NCBI GenBank assembly: GCA_949128115.1
Contig: OX421963.1
Location: 83,089,602-83,153,601, forward strand
Reading direction: 5' to 3'
DNA length: 64,000 nt
Source: Anaspis maculata
Lineage: Eukaryota > Arthropoda > Insecta > Coleoptera > Scraptiidae
Of the stretch, positions 10,741-22,386 are shown one piece after another (within the stretch, counting starts at the first letter, position 1; the number at the start of each line of letters is the position of its first letter). The notes below the pieces were generated by a model that did no database searches, was not told the origin of the DNA, and was given only the letters and a program-made list of their open reading frames with translations. The translations under genes and the position numbers were made by a program.

Positions 10741-13135
10741 AAAGACATGAATTACTTATAAGTTATAATTTTAGATATGGGTGATATAGTTGATTGTAGT
10801 TGCATTGTATATGTATATGTATATATAGAAGAGTATGTATAAAAGTTTGTATGTATTGTATATTGTATGTGTATGGTGTATATCTGGGTGCGAAATGTAG
10901 ACGATCTTGAGGGAAAGTGCGAGGGAAAGTGTAAAAAATATAAATCCAGTCTGAAACCAGTTGTTGAGAGCCATTCCTGAGCTGTTTCTGTGAGATTATG
11001 GATCGCATTTATTCCTTCATCAAAGGCGGTTAATGGGCAGTCTGACACAATGTGGTCCATAGTCTGGTTTTGTGCTCCACAGATGCAGCTTGGATTTTCT
11101 ACATAACCCCATCGGTGTAATAAGAAATTACATATCCCTTGGCCGGTTCTAATTCTGTTTAGAGTTGTCCACAATTTTCTTTCCAGAGCGAAACCTTCAA
11201 CCTTGGTCGTTGGATCAGTAACAAGGTGTTTGTTTTTCGTCTCAATTGTTCTCCAGGAGACGTTCCATTGATCTTCAATTTTAAAGTTTCCTTCATATAA
11301 GGTTTTGGCTGTTAGTATAGAGGGTTGTCTGGATTTCAATCTCAAGTTACTATTTAGGAGAGGGATGATGCTCATATCTTTGGAAATTGGTAGATTCGGA
11401 TTATGCAGTAATTTTTCATATTCTTCGAGCAACAGATGTTCACGCCGTAATCGTGGTGGAGCAATATTGCATATCACCGGTAACCATTCAATCTGGGTAG
11501 ACTTCAACGTTCCAGAAACAATCCTCATCACCTGGTTTAATTTCACGTCGATTAAGTTAGTGTGTTTGCTGTTGATCGATACCGGGGCACCATATTCTGC
11601 AGTGGAGTACACTAAGGCTATTGCAGATATACGGAGAGTGTCAGCATCAGCACCCCATGTAGTTCCAGCCAGGTTTTGTATGAGGTTCACTCTGGTTTTT
11701 GTTTTGGCAGCCAGATTTTTTAGGTTCTGTTTATAAGACAAAGTACGATCTAGGGTAATACCAAGGTACTTCGGTGTCGAGTTGTGTGGTATGGGATATC
11801 CATTGAAAACCACGTTCAATTGTTGATTGGCTTCTCTGTTGTTAAGGTGAAAGATAGAAGATTCCGTTTTTCTTGGATTTGGGTTGAGACCCCAGTTGTT
11901 GAAGTAGTCGCTTAGAATTCTCAGATCTCTTGTAAGTGTACTTTCTCCATTCGCAGAATTTTGATGTTGGTGAATAATGGCAATGTCGTCTGCGTATATG
12001 AATTTTCGTGATGAGGTTTCCGGAATGTCACTTAAATAAATATTGAAAAGTAACGGCGAAAGAACTGATCCTTGTGGAAGTCCATTGTTGAGTTTCCTTA
12101 ACTTGCTCACTTTACCGTCAATATAAACTTCAAAGAATCGTTCACTAATGATGTTATTGATTAATTTCAAAAAATTACGGCAAGGAACTAGACTATAAAG
12201 TTTCCATAACAATCCCTTTCTCCACACTGTGTCATACGCTGCAGAGAGGTCTACAAAAACAGCTGCTGATTTTTTCTTTTGTTGGAAACCATTTTCAATA
12301 TGAGTCGTTATGGCCAAAACTTGATCACAGCAATTTCTATTGGGACGAAAGCCAGCTTGTTCTGTTGGTAGTCTGTCATCTACTAATGGACTCAATCTGT
12401 TATAAATTAGTCGCTCCAGGAGTTTATAACAGACACTAAGCAACGCAATAGGGCGGTGATTTTCCGGTTCTGGTGTTTTCCCTGGTTTCAAGATACCCAT
12501 AATTTTTGTGTATTTGAAAGCTTCTGGTAAGTTGCAAGTCGTCAGTATATTATTATAAAATTTCAATAGCCATAGTCTTGTTTTGATTCCGAAATTCTTG
12601 ATGAACTCCGGCAATATTCCGTCATATCCTGAGATTTTCTTGTTGCGTTGTTGCAAAATTGCCATGTCTAATTTTTCAGTGGTGAATTGTTCCATAATTT
12701 CACAATCCTGTTGTTGAGATTTCTTGATAGTGCGTAATTTTCTAATTATGTTCTTTCGATTCAAGTTATTGATATTGCATTTTGACATTTTAATTATTCT
12801 TTTGGCGATCGTATCAGGGTGTGGGTTTTTGCTGTTTTCTTTAAAGGTGGAGGTTTGTAAATTCTTTAAAAGAGACCACGCATTTCTGCTTGAGTGTCTA
12901 AAGTTGAGTTTTTGTAAGGTCTTTCTCCATCGCTTTTTTCTGCCCTAGTCAAGTTTTCCAATCAAAAGATCAGCTGTTTCACTTCTTCCATATTTTTTAA
13001 ATTCTTCATAGAGCAGTGTACATTCATCGTTCCAGCAGGCCACATATTCTTTTCGATGTCCTCTGGGGATCCATTTGCTCGCTATCTTTATGACTAGTCC
13101 GGTAAAACGGTCATAGTTGTTAGTATTACATGGGT
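10741..13135 (-). mobile_element. LINE-B, 5'-truncated non-LTR retrotransposon
   Basis: The element runs on the minus strand from a poorly defined 5' limit near 13,135 to a TA-rich 3' tail at about 10,741-10,870 that abuts the right end of the MITE. It keeps a full-length reverse-transcriptase frame and part of the linker upstream. The endonuclease is missing. It belongs to the jockey/I-like group by motif style. It is unrelated in sequence to LINE-A. Confidence 0.85.
10752..13130 (-). pseudogene. LINE-B ORF2: reverse transcriptase with C-terminal Cys motif, one in-frame stop
   Basis: The protein would copy the element's RNA into DNA at the target site. The open 678-residue part (start codon at 12788) contains GYDGILPEFIKNF at 54-66, NHRPIALLSVCYKLLERLI at 110-128, AGFRPNRNCCDQ at 145-156, FVDLSAAYDTVW (motif A, 178-189), GLPQGSVLSPLLFN (motif B, 236-249) and YADDIAII (motif C, 265-272). 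Near the C-terminus lies CICGAQNQTMDHIVSDC, the Cys/His cluster common after the thumb in jockey/I-type elements. The same frame extends upstream to about 13,130 (IPRGHRKEYVACWNDEC) but is cut by a TAG at 12945-12947. The methionine at 12788 is therefore simply the first after the stop, not a natural start. The final ~50 residues read into TA-rich 3' sequence. Confidence 0.85.
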
Positions 13136-14715
13136 CTATCCATCTGTCGTCTTGGTGAAAACACGAGTAACAGCTAGAAGAAATTTTGAAAATTTATCGA
13201 CTGGAAAACGGTGGAAAACTGCAACTGCAGACATATAGTTTGACACTTTTGTTGTATATTTCTTTGTGCCAAATTTGGTTCCAATCCATCGGATAGATTT
13301 TTGATAGATGACAGATAGGGCAATATGTACTTCCAATCAATGTCAAAGTGTCGGATACAATTTCAGTGACAAATTAAAGAGGAACTATATTTTGGTGATT
13401 TTATTATTTCGCCGTGCTAAAAGTGACGTTGATGACATACCTATATTATTTAACGCTCCGAGATAATTTGACGTTTCTAACACGGCAACGCTAAAAGTAC
13501 TACTTTTAGTAGGCGTCGTAGATAAAAGTTCTTAGGATCATTTTCTCGATATACCGGCTTTGAGATACAGGATATTTGAAAGTATAATGGCTGAATATCA
13601 TGTGATGATTGTGATGTTGGGTGAGGAATCCAGGAAGGTATGATATCCCCAAGTCCCCAAGGTGGAAACCAAAATCGTGATTTTTAGATGCGGCCCATCG
13701 ACTAATATTCATCATCATCATCAGTCATAGGTAATAAATTTTCACCATTTTTTTTTATTTGGCATTCTTGGTCTTGGTAACATTTCCTTAAATTGTTCTG
13801 ATGGACTCCAAAAGCGCTAACTGTGGAACATCCTATACTTATATGAAAATTAATTTTAATCAATTTCTGAATACTTATTCATCAAGATACGCGATACAAG
13901 ATACAAGATACATGATATGCGCTTACCATCAGCCATGATGCTTTGTTGGTGGAACTTCCGAATGAGTAGAGAACTCTTCTCATTTGCGATAAGCTTTGGG
14001 GAAGACTGCAACGGATGTTGATTTCTGGACCAACATGCAGAAAAGGGTTATTGTTCGAAAAGGCGTAAAATTTGCAATGTGCCACAGACGCCAGTAATTC
14101 TAGCTACGGGCCTGGCGTACCCACTAACTGTGATAGTATTCACCTCATCATGCAAATTTTATTATAACATAAGAGACTCCACTGAGAATAGTGCTATCTG
14201 GGGAAACTTCATGTTTGATATAGCTTTCATTTTTCATTACTTATTAGTGCTAGAGCTAATAAAGACTTCAACAAAACTCGTTCCGTTGTTTCCATAAACA
14301 GCAAATTCTCAAATGGGAAAGATTTCTATATTCCATAATTTATAGAAGAAAACCGATTTGTTTCGTAAACCGCGCAACCTGCATGGAAATGCCGTACTCT
14401 ACTGGCACGGTCGCGGAAGAGACCCCAATACGCGCACAAGCCACGAACCCTCCTGTGACAACGATAAACTCTTGATTTCACTTTCCATCCAACCTCTCCC
14501 CGAGCAGGATTCTATGCAAACACGTTTTTTGCGTCACAGGTACGCCAAGCTCGCATCGTGATTGATGATTTTTCCAAACTGGGTCTCGCGCATCTCGCAT
14601 CATCAGGAATCCCAAGCATTTAAAACGATAATGAAGAAATAAAACTCGACGTATCCCCCCCTCCATCCTCGTATTCTACTGATATTGCACAATTTAATTA
14701 TTGCATTAGAGGAAT
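13136..14715. other. Unrecognised intergenic DNA
   Basis: AT-rich. A weak ~80-bp foldback pairs GCCGTGCTAAAAGTGACG (13411) with the inverted GCCGTGTTAGAAACGTC (about 13465-13485). A small run of ATC/CAT triplets lies near 13710. No coding exon or transposase was recognised. Confidence 0.35.
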
Positions 14716-15200
14716 TGTTATGCTACATTCAGGCGAACACGTGACGAACGTATCTCAGCCGTACAACCGGGGGCGTGTCGCAAAGCCAGCCTTCCGCTCG
14801 CGATTAGTGGAGATCTCCGGCTTAAGCCGGCCGTCACCAATGCGTTTCGATGTGGGAGTGGACGCTCAAGTTCAGAAGTGGGATCGCGGCTATCGCGTGG
14901 CGCCCTCCGCGGCGGCTCTCGCAACCAAAGTTTCAGTCCTGCTGCAGGTGCAGAGTGGTCGATCAGTACCTGTGCGACTTACCTGCTGCTCGCTGAGATG
15001 AACCTGCGCCGCGATCTGTGAAGTTCGGAATGCCGCGCTGCCACCACGAATCGTTCAGCAAAGGTTGGTTTTTTCCCTGAAAATTCTGTAGTTCGCACGC
15101 AGGACTTCGCCAGTCGCAAAAAAAGTTATTTAGGTAAATTTTTCGATTTTTTATATTTTTATCGATTGTTGTGCGAGAGAGAGAGAGGGAGCTGCCAATG
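14716..15200. promoter_or_regulatory. CpG-rich island followed by a GAGA tract; candidate promoter/first exon
   Basis: About 14720-15060 is markedly GC- and CpG-rich within AT-rich surroundings. A 93-codon open frame covers it but matches no family. A potential 5' splice site (CAGCAAAG|GTTGGT) lies near 15064, and a GA tract (GCGAGAGAGAGAGAGGG, 15173-15189) lies just downstream. GAGA tracts bind GAGA factor in insects and are frequent at developmental promoters. No TATA or initiator could be assigned, so a promoter role is inference only. Which gene it might serve is unknown; the knirps-family exon is 38 kb away. Confidence 0.3.
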
Positions 15201-15667
15201 TAAACATTGGTGTTTGCCCGTACTATGAGGCATGCGAGAGAGGTTATTTATCGTTTTGAGTGCTCCGGCACGAAAGTGCTAAATAAACTGGGTCAAAAAT
15301 AAACACAGGTGCTAATTGCCCAGGGCATTTATGGCCTGGAAGTCACAGATTGCCGTAATGAAGTTCTAAACTGCTGGGCTGGTGCTGGGGCGTTCTGTGG
15401 GACATATGCGTGGTGACAGCTAGATGTTGTGGTGTTTATACTGTTTTCCTGCACTTGTATGCCTATTGATTTTCGCTCTTTGCTAGTCTTTTATGTATTT
15501 TTGTGTATTTACATGAATTAGCATAGAGTTTATAGCATTCTAAATATGGAATAAGAGTTTTAGATTTGTTCGTACACGTATTTGAATTCTGTCAATAGGT
15601 GAGATATTTTTGTTTTACAAATGTGATTCCAACACGCACTGATGCACTATATTCTTATCCCATATAT

Positions 15668-15801
15668 TACTGCGGCCAAAAAATGTCTGACAATAAATCA
15701 CACGAACCATAAAAAAATTATGTATTTCTGGCGGGTGCGTATATGTCATGTATGTACTTCATGTCAATGTATTGTCCGACATTTTTTTTAGTGCGGCAAT
15801 G
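15668..15801. mobile_element. Short foldback MITE (~134 bp)
   Basis: The left arm ACTGCGGCCAAAAAATGTCT followed by GACAATA pairs with the inverted right arm TTGCCGCACTAAAAAAAATG followed by TCGGACAATA. The AT-rich centre has no gene. Flanking target bases are unclear. The tips resemble those of Tc1/mariner-derived MITEs. Confidence 0.65.
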
Positions 15802-16574
15802 GTATTCACAGCATCGAAAGGATTTACTTTAAAAATAACAATAATAATTATGGATTAAGTTAATTAAGTTCTTTTTATTCCAGTTGTTTTTCTTATCAGC
15901 AACTGTACTCGTACTTAACACCGTGTTCATATTTACAATAATTAAGTTGTGGTTCTTTCCATACTTTGATGTGGAATTGAGTTTTTATACAAAATGCACA
16001 AAAAAGCCAACTTCTAATTTCACTGCATCAAATCCGTAGCCGTAGCTTCATAGACACGTGTGTTTTTTCGTGATACAATCGACTGTCCGGGAGCACTATA
16101 CAAAAAAGGGCTGTGAACATCAGCATTTCCAACCAAATGATTGTGAAATTCTTTGCCAACCTTATTCCTGGTGAACTTATTGTTTACCCACTTTAATTTT
16201 GGAATAACTTAAATTTTAAATAGAGAATAAAATTTAGTTATTGTTCTGATTAGTGCATGATAAGAGAACTGGAGTACTATAAGACTATTTTTTCTTCAAA
16301 ATACATCGTCCCTATCTAGGGGGATACTATTTTGTATGGAGCCCGTTAAATGAAATTTGTAAGCCGTTACAAAAAAAAAACAGCCAATCATAATTTAGGC
16401 CAATTAATACAGGCTGAATAAAGTTATTGAGTTCCAGTTTCAGGTGAATCAGGTTAGTGATCAGGTGATCAGGATAACCCTTTAAAAGGCTGTTCAGATT
16501 TAACGTAACTGAGCTATATTCATATCGATTATTGGAAGGACATTTTGATAAAGAGGCTCATAAATACGTACTTA
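15802..16574. other. Unrecognised AT-rich intergenic DNA
   Basis: No open frame, repeat or RNA gene was recognised. Confidence 0.4.
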
Positions 16575-16576
16575 TA

Positions 16577-16887
16577 CAGGGTGTCCAGAGAATGGCGGAA
16601 AAGCTCTCCAGTGCGTTGTGAGGGACCCTTCGGGGAACTCCGAAGAAATGATAGAAAATTTCTTCGACTCTCATTTTTGTTGATATTTACCATTGGACGT
16701 GTATTGAATTTTTTTTATTTACAGGGTGGGTCAGAAACTGAGAAAATTAATATTCGTAGGACCAGTCTTTGACCCAAATTTTTTTCAAAAAATCAAGTCG
16801 AAGATTTTTTCAATATTTTTTTTGGGATTCCCTGAAGAGTTCCGCACAACGTGCTGCAGAGCTTTTCCGTCATTTTCTGGACACCTG
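16577..16887. mobile_element. CAGGGTG-type MITE (~311 bp)
   Basis: Left tip CAGGGTGTCCAGAGAATGGC and the inverted right tip CAGGTGTCCAGAAAATGACG are terminal inverted repeats that continue as GGAAAAGCTCT. TA flanks both ends. A second CAGGGTG string occurs inside, near 16721, suggesting a nested or rearranged copy. No transposase. Confidence 0.8.
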
Positions 16888-17207
16888 TACAACTCCAATG
16901 GAATGACATCTCAGGCGGCTGGTGAAATTTGACATGTACGTTGTAAATAGTGTGTTGCCGAAGTCCGGATGAGTTTTATATGGTAGATTATCATCAATCG
17001 TTCACAAATTGATTAAGTATTAGCTAACATTATGAACTCGATTCAACTTAGAAAACGCTTTATTTCTAGCGCAAATGTCAAATTTCTTAGCCGCTTGAAT
17101 TGTAGGTAAGTACCTATACCTAGGTATATATATATTAAGTATAGGTACTATAGTATGAAAGCATATAATCGATTTGAAAGTAGGTTTACAGTGCTATCAG
17201 TGGGAAA

Positions 17208-17327
17208 ATCACTTAGGGTTGGCTTTGGAAACAAAATTTTCATCGATTGGAACGACCGGATCGGCTTTTAAGCGAGCGGATTGGCTGAGCGATTGGATTT
17301 TTGACACCGAAGCCAACCCCAAATGGT
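17208..17327. repeat. Small foldback repeat I
   Basis: GGGTTGGCTTTGG near the left end pairs with CCGAAGCCAACCCC at the right, and the pairing continues loosely inward through 'caaaattttcatcgattgg' and 'ccaatc'. About 120 bp in total; could be a very short MITE or a hairpin-forming repeat. Confidence 0.5.
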
Positions 17328-17400
17328 ATTTTTGTTCATGTTCATCGCACGCAAAACAGGTGAAGGCGATGGAATGAAAATAGTATACTTATTATTCAAC

Positions 17401-17506
17401 AAGCGGGTAATGATTGCTTCTTACTCATGTGGATGCAGTTTGCCGACATGAGCCTTGGCGAGTGTCGTAAAGCATCCGAATGACTGATAGCCATTACCCG
17501 CGAGTA
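17401..17506. repeat. Small foldback repeat II
   Basis: The left end AAGCGGGTAATG and right end CATTACCCGCG are inverted. An inner pair, GTGGATGC and GCATCC, and a third pair around the centre (CGACATGAGCC with GGCGAGTGTCG) make a 105-base near-palindrome. It lies about 75 bases from foldback I. Confidence 0.55.
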
Positions 17507-18653
17507 GAATACTATATGCTTTATCCAGTCTTATTGGAAAATGCAGGCATGTATGCGCGTGATAATGTGTGCATTATTCAATAGGATTGGATAATATGTT
17601 ATAATACGAATTTCATGAGAAGTATTATTGTCATACGGCTGACTTTGGGGCACAACAGGCTTGCGGGGAAAGCTCCAAAGAAAAAGTGTAGCAATACGGC
17701 TTATTAAACGAGTATGTAATATTTACCTACTGTTTTCTCTACTTTACCCTAATACCTGATTGCTTAGGAATTGGTAATTCTAGCTACTGAAAATCTAATG
17801 TTTGACAAGTTACATGCACTTGGAGACTGAAGTTTACCTACCTTCTATAGTAGTACTTCTGTATATACCTTCTGGAATAAGTGCAATTCATTTCTTTTAT
17901 ACTAATATTGGCTAAGAAGCGACATAACAAAATGCTTCTTTCTGATATCGCTTTCAGTATCGAAAAGTGTCCACTATTGAATCAAAGTACATGAAATAAT
18001 CATTCTTAATCGTAATTTCGTAATTCGCAAAATGAAACATTATGTTCGAAAATTAAATGATTCGACAATAACACCACTTATTCCTGTTTACATTTTTTAT
18101 ATTGGCCCTGAAACATATAATCATTCCACCTATTTGGAACCGTTTTGGTTTTTGTTACCTCTTATTGCCCACCTGAAGTAATTTAAGTGCTTTTTTCGTC
18201 ACGTGAAGTTTTCAATCAAATCAAGAGTTTTTACATAAGCTTTAGTTGGTTTAACGGAGCTTCATATGAATTCTCATTTTTTTGGAGCAATAGAAGCACC
18301 TATCATCTACCTGCTGAAATTAATTGATAGGTATGGGTCATTAGGTGGATATTTATATCGTTTTGAATAAAAATAGAAGGCGGGCAGGTTTAGATAGGTA
18401 CTTAATTATAGGTGCCTCCATCATATTGAAGTATGACTAATAAAATAATGGGGTATAATATCTAATTATTGGTGTTCTGGCATAATTTTGCTTGAGTTAA
18501 TTGAAAAATACCTATACGCCATGCGTATTTAGCTTATACTTTTACTTATAGCATATTATGCTTTTGAAGTAAGGCAACAATTGGTGTGATTGAGTTATTA
18601 GCCTGATTTTACTATAGTGATTTCATTTTCTGCAGACTATTTTATTCGAAAAT
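17507..18653. other. Unrecognised AT-rich DNA
   Basis: Rich in short TAGGTAC/GTACCTA-type strings, with no open frame of note. Nothing further was recognised. Confidence 0.35.
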
Positions 18654-18970
18654 ATAGATAGATAGATAGATAGATAGACATTTATTAAGGAACCAATTCA
18701 GATTAGGTATTTTAACCTCAATATAACAATAAAATTAACAGAACAACAACATCAAAAAGATTCACATGAGTACACAGCACAAGTCAAAAGTGGCTATCAT
18801 GCCTGCCTCAGAGAAACAAAACAGTCATTGTAAAACATATTACAACATATAACGTCTTATCCACCTGCTATAATGACTGTATTGAAAACAGCACTATATC
18901 TAATGCAAATTTTATTTGCGAGTACATCCAATATAATCCTGCTTTTTTCCCTGGCACGAACTAAACATAC
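18654..18970 (-). mobile_element. Possible LINE 3' tail with (TAGA)n
   Basis: Read on the minus strand, the sequence ends in TTAATAAATGTCTATCTATC and a run of six TCTA repeats (18654-18678). A polyadenylation-like signal next to a tetranucleotide tail is a common LINE 3' terminus. The ~300 bases before it are T-rich with no clear reverse transcriptase, so only the 3' untranslated part would be present. It could instead be a plain microsatellite. Confidence 0.4.
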
Positions 18971-21900
18971 ATATTATTATTCAAACTTTTCATTTATCAA
19001 CTTCATCAAAGGGTTTAAAGGTCAAATCGGAATGAAACAAACTATGTAGTTGCAATTTTAGAACCACCGCAAAGCATGCTTGATCCTTGGTCCTTGAGGC
19101 TATTTCTGCAGTAAATAGGTTTGATCCTATTGTCTATGAGATGGGTGTTTTGAATAAAAAGTACCACGCAATTACGTACTTTACCTTACCCACTCATCCT
19201 TGACGATTTCTCACAAGTCATTACTTTTTTTTTGTGTGTTTATTCGAAGTACTTAGGTTTCCCTTTACTTTTGTTTTCTTAGTGTCGGTAGGTATTGCGA
19301 ATTACCTCGAGTTGCCGCAGAATTTTTGATAGTCGGTTATCTCGTAATTTTAGGATTTTGAATAAAAAAATATAATAAGGGATAGGTAGTCGATTATAAG
19401 AAATGGATTCTTCACATTTATACGGTAGTGAGACAGACCCACCCTCTTACCTAATTGACTCGTGATGATCAAGAGATTAATGCTTACCCCTTTTTATTCC
19501 TTTTGCTTACACTAGGTGCTCCACTCTCTGGGATTGACGTCGTACTACTTATACCTCACCTTCATGACCCTACGTTGTGTTCTTTCTTTAGTATTTGGAG
19601 ATCAAATTATCAACTAATTAATTCATGCCCCTAATTAGTTCAGCTCTCCGGAAAACCCCAAACCCCAGCACGTTATGGAATCGTGGTACAAGCTTCAAGG
19701 CATGAATCATCGGTAATAACGAACGAGTTTGAGAATCATTATTTAATTTTTCTATTTTGCGTTCATAAGGGAGTCATTAAGATACGCAAATGACGTCACT
19801 CGCGTATCGTAAGAGGCTCCATTTCGATACGCATTTTTTTAATCCCAAATGTTGGCAATATCAGCGGGGATGACATCGATATGACAGCACTCACTGACAA
19901 AAAAGACAGCTTAGGTGAAATCACTCCGCAGAGGCGTTTATTTCAAAAAAATCTGGCTCTTTCTGATGATAAACTGTGCTTTCAATTTTGTTAGCAGAGG
20001 CACATATTTCACTTTTTTTTTTCATTAAAAAAAGCATGGAATAGTTAGAAAAATGCAAAATAGAAAAAATTGTATATAACACACGTTTCATAAGACCTAT
20101 TGTCACACTCGTCAATTTAGTAGGGGCACTAGGTGAATGAACCTTGCAAATGGTGATGAAAGCATGAAATCTGGTACACATACTCAGAATGGATTCTAGG
20201 ATACAAAATTTTTGGCCTCATTGGCGCTGTTGATGAGCTCATACTCTCCTGTAAATCCCTAGGTGAACAAACATCACAATTGGCATAGTTTTGAGTCACA
20301 GTTGACCATTCATCAACCCTTTGATGGTTGACCTCTATCGCCTAGTTAACTTAGAATTATTTAACATCATCAACTTAGACCGCCACACACAGCGAGTGGT
20401 CTGATCAGCTGAAAGGAAACCCTATTCCAATGTTACATGGCTTCCACTTCTTTGACGGACACCAGACGTCCAATTTAGACTCAGCTTTGATTATTTATTT
20501 TCCTGACACAGGCAATTCAAGTCGTGGATCTTGAAACAACTCTCACAGCAAGCTACATGACCCCCAGGTGAATAATTAGCCGAAGCTTGGAATAAGCTTG
20601 TAAAATCAAACAAGTAAAGCGCCTCTACAGGTTAATTTGTCACAATGACGTGGCCCAACCAAATTGACACAGGTAGTACACACAGCTGGAGTCATCTTGA
20701 GTGAGTTCAAGCGTTGAGTTTATTTCAATTAATAAACTGACTTGATCTTCAATTTCTTGTTATTTTCAAAGGATTACCTTTACAAATTATTCGAAATATT
20801 ACTCAATCAATTTCCTAATAATTTGCTCTTTAATACAATCAAGAAATAATCACCAGGCTTTGAAACGGTTAAACTCGTCTTCGTGGTGACAATTTCTGCT
20901 TGTTGAACATCATATGGTGTTACAAGGTGTCTTGTCTAATTATTTCTTCACGATAATTCTGGGTGGTCTAGTTACAAAAAGGTTGCTCATCAGCTATTCT
21001 AGCTAACAATATTCTGGCCGTCTGGTAGATGAAGATGCGTGCTAGCGCCGGCTGGAATAGACTGAAAATTGCGAACTAGCTCAAACAGGCACGGTGGATA
21101 ACTTTGTCTCATTCAGAAAAGGGGTAGCTGGCTTAACCAGCAGTAGGGAAATTATGGCAAATCTCTAATAAATAATTGGAGGACACAATTCACGATGTAT
21201 GCTTGGCTTCAGACACCGAATGAAATCCATCATTTGCAGTTTCCCCGATTTTCACGATCGCGCCAACGCGGTTTTTTAAAACATGCAAATTTCACAACCC
21301 TCCGATAACGTTCGACCAGGATTTCATCAGGTAGCTCTTTTTAAGAATAAATTAACTCAGAGACTTGAGACTCCGGCCTTTCACGGATCACACGGATGTC
21401 ACTTGTAGCCTTTTTTGCGGGGAGTTTTCATCTTATCAGCATAAAACCAATGGGTGCAATTTTGGGATCTCACAGCATGTTGGCTTTTCTCATTCGCTTC
21501 AGCGCCATTATGTCACAACCAATTTTGTGGTAAGCGGCACTGCGGACTTCCAAGGGTGGTGAACATCGGATTGATTGGATGGTCACCTCTTCAATAACCC
21601 TTTCAATCATTGAACTTTGTGCTCAAAACACCACACCACCAGATGGATAATAACGCGGAGTTCATGATTCTCAATCACTCAATTCAAGTGGCTTCTTCGG
21701 CCCGGGGCAAAAGTATTCACCCTGTTAAGGGCGTTAGTCGCCAATTCAATTACTTTGTCTTCGACTAGCATAACTTACTCAAAATAGACCTTTCGGCGCT
21801 TTTCTTTTAATATGACGTGCACTAACCTTTTGTTGAGGGGAGATTGTATCGAGTCTACAACTACCCCTGGGCACATGGTTCACTACCCAAATATCAACCC

Positions 21901-22386
21901 TTTGACTCACCGTCCTAACGTGATTTTTAAGTTACTTAAAACAAATAGGTCCTGTGCGACTAAATCTATTTGAATCTCCAAATCACTTCAGTCAGACAAA
22001 GACGGTGCTGATATCTCGATCAAATTAATACAATCTCCCCATACGGGAAGTTGGCTAAATCTTTTCTACCCCATTTGACAACAAACAAACATCGAGACTC
22101 AAAAAACACTACCCTGCTTTTTCGACCATCGGCAAAACTAACCCTCAGCTCTCGTTTCTTCTCACTCTATTCGTGCGTTCTCTGACATCTGAAGAATGTC
22201 AAACTGTCCCCTTGCAAGTCTCGGCCCGCTTTTTATAGTTTCACCATCTGTTTGGGTTTGGCGGCGTCGCGGTGTGCTACAAAGGAGCTATTCTTCAACC
22301 TTCGACTTATATTCTAAGAAAAGTTTGCATCCGCAAACTTTTAACATTGAAATAATTAGGCTCGTAATAAAAGTGAGTGGTGTAGT
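18971..22386. other. Long unrecognised stretch
   Basis: About 3.4 kb without a recognisable gene, long open frame or clear inverted repeat. The part from about 20,200 to 22,350 is less AT-rich, contains several near-repeated CTTGA/TCAACCCTTTGA strings, and ends close to a TATA-like CTTTTTATAGTTTC at 22,226. It could be an old repeat or regulatory DNA; no call is made. Confidence 0.3.
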
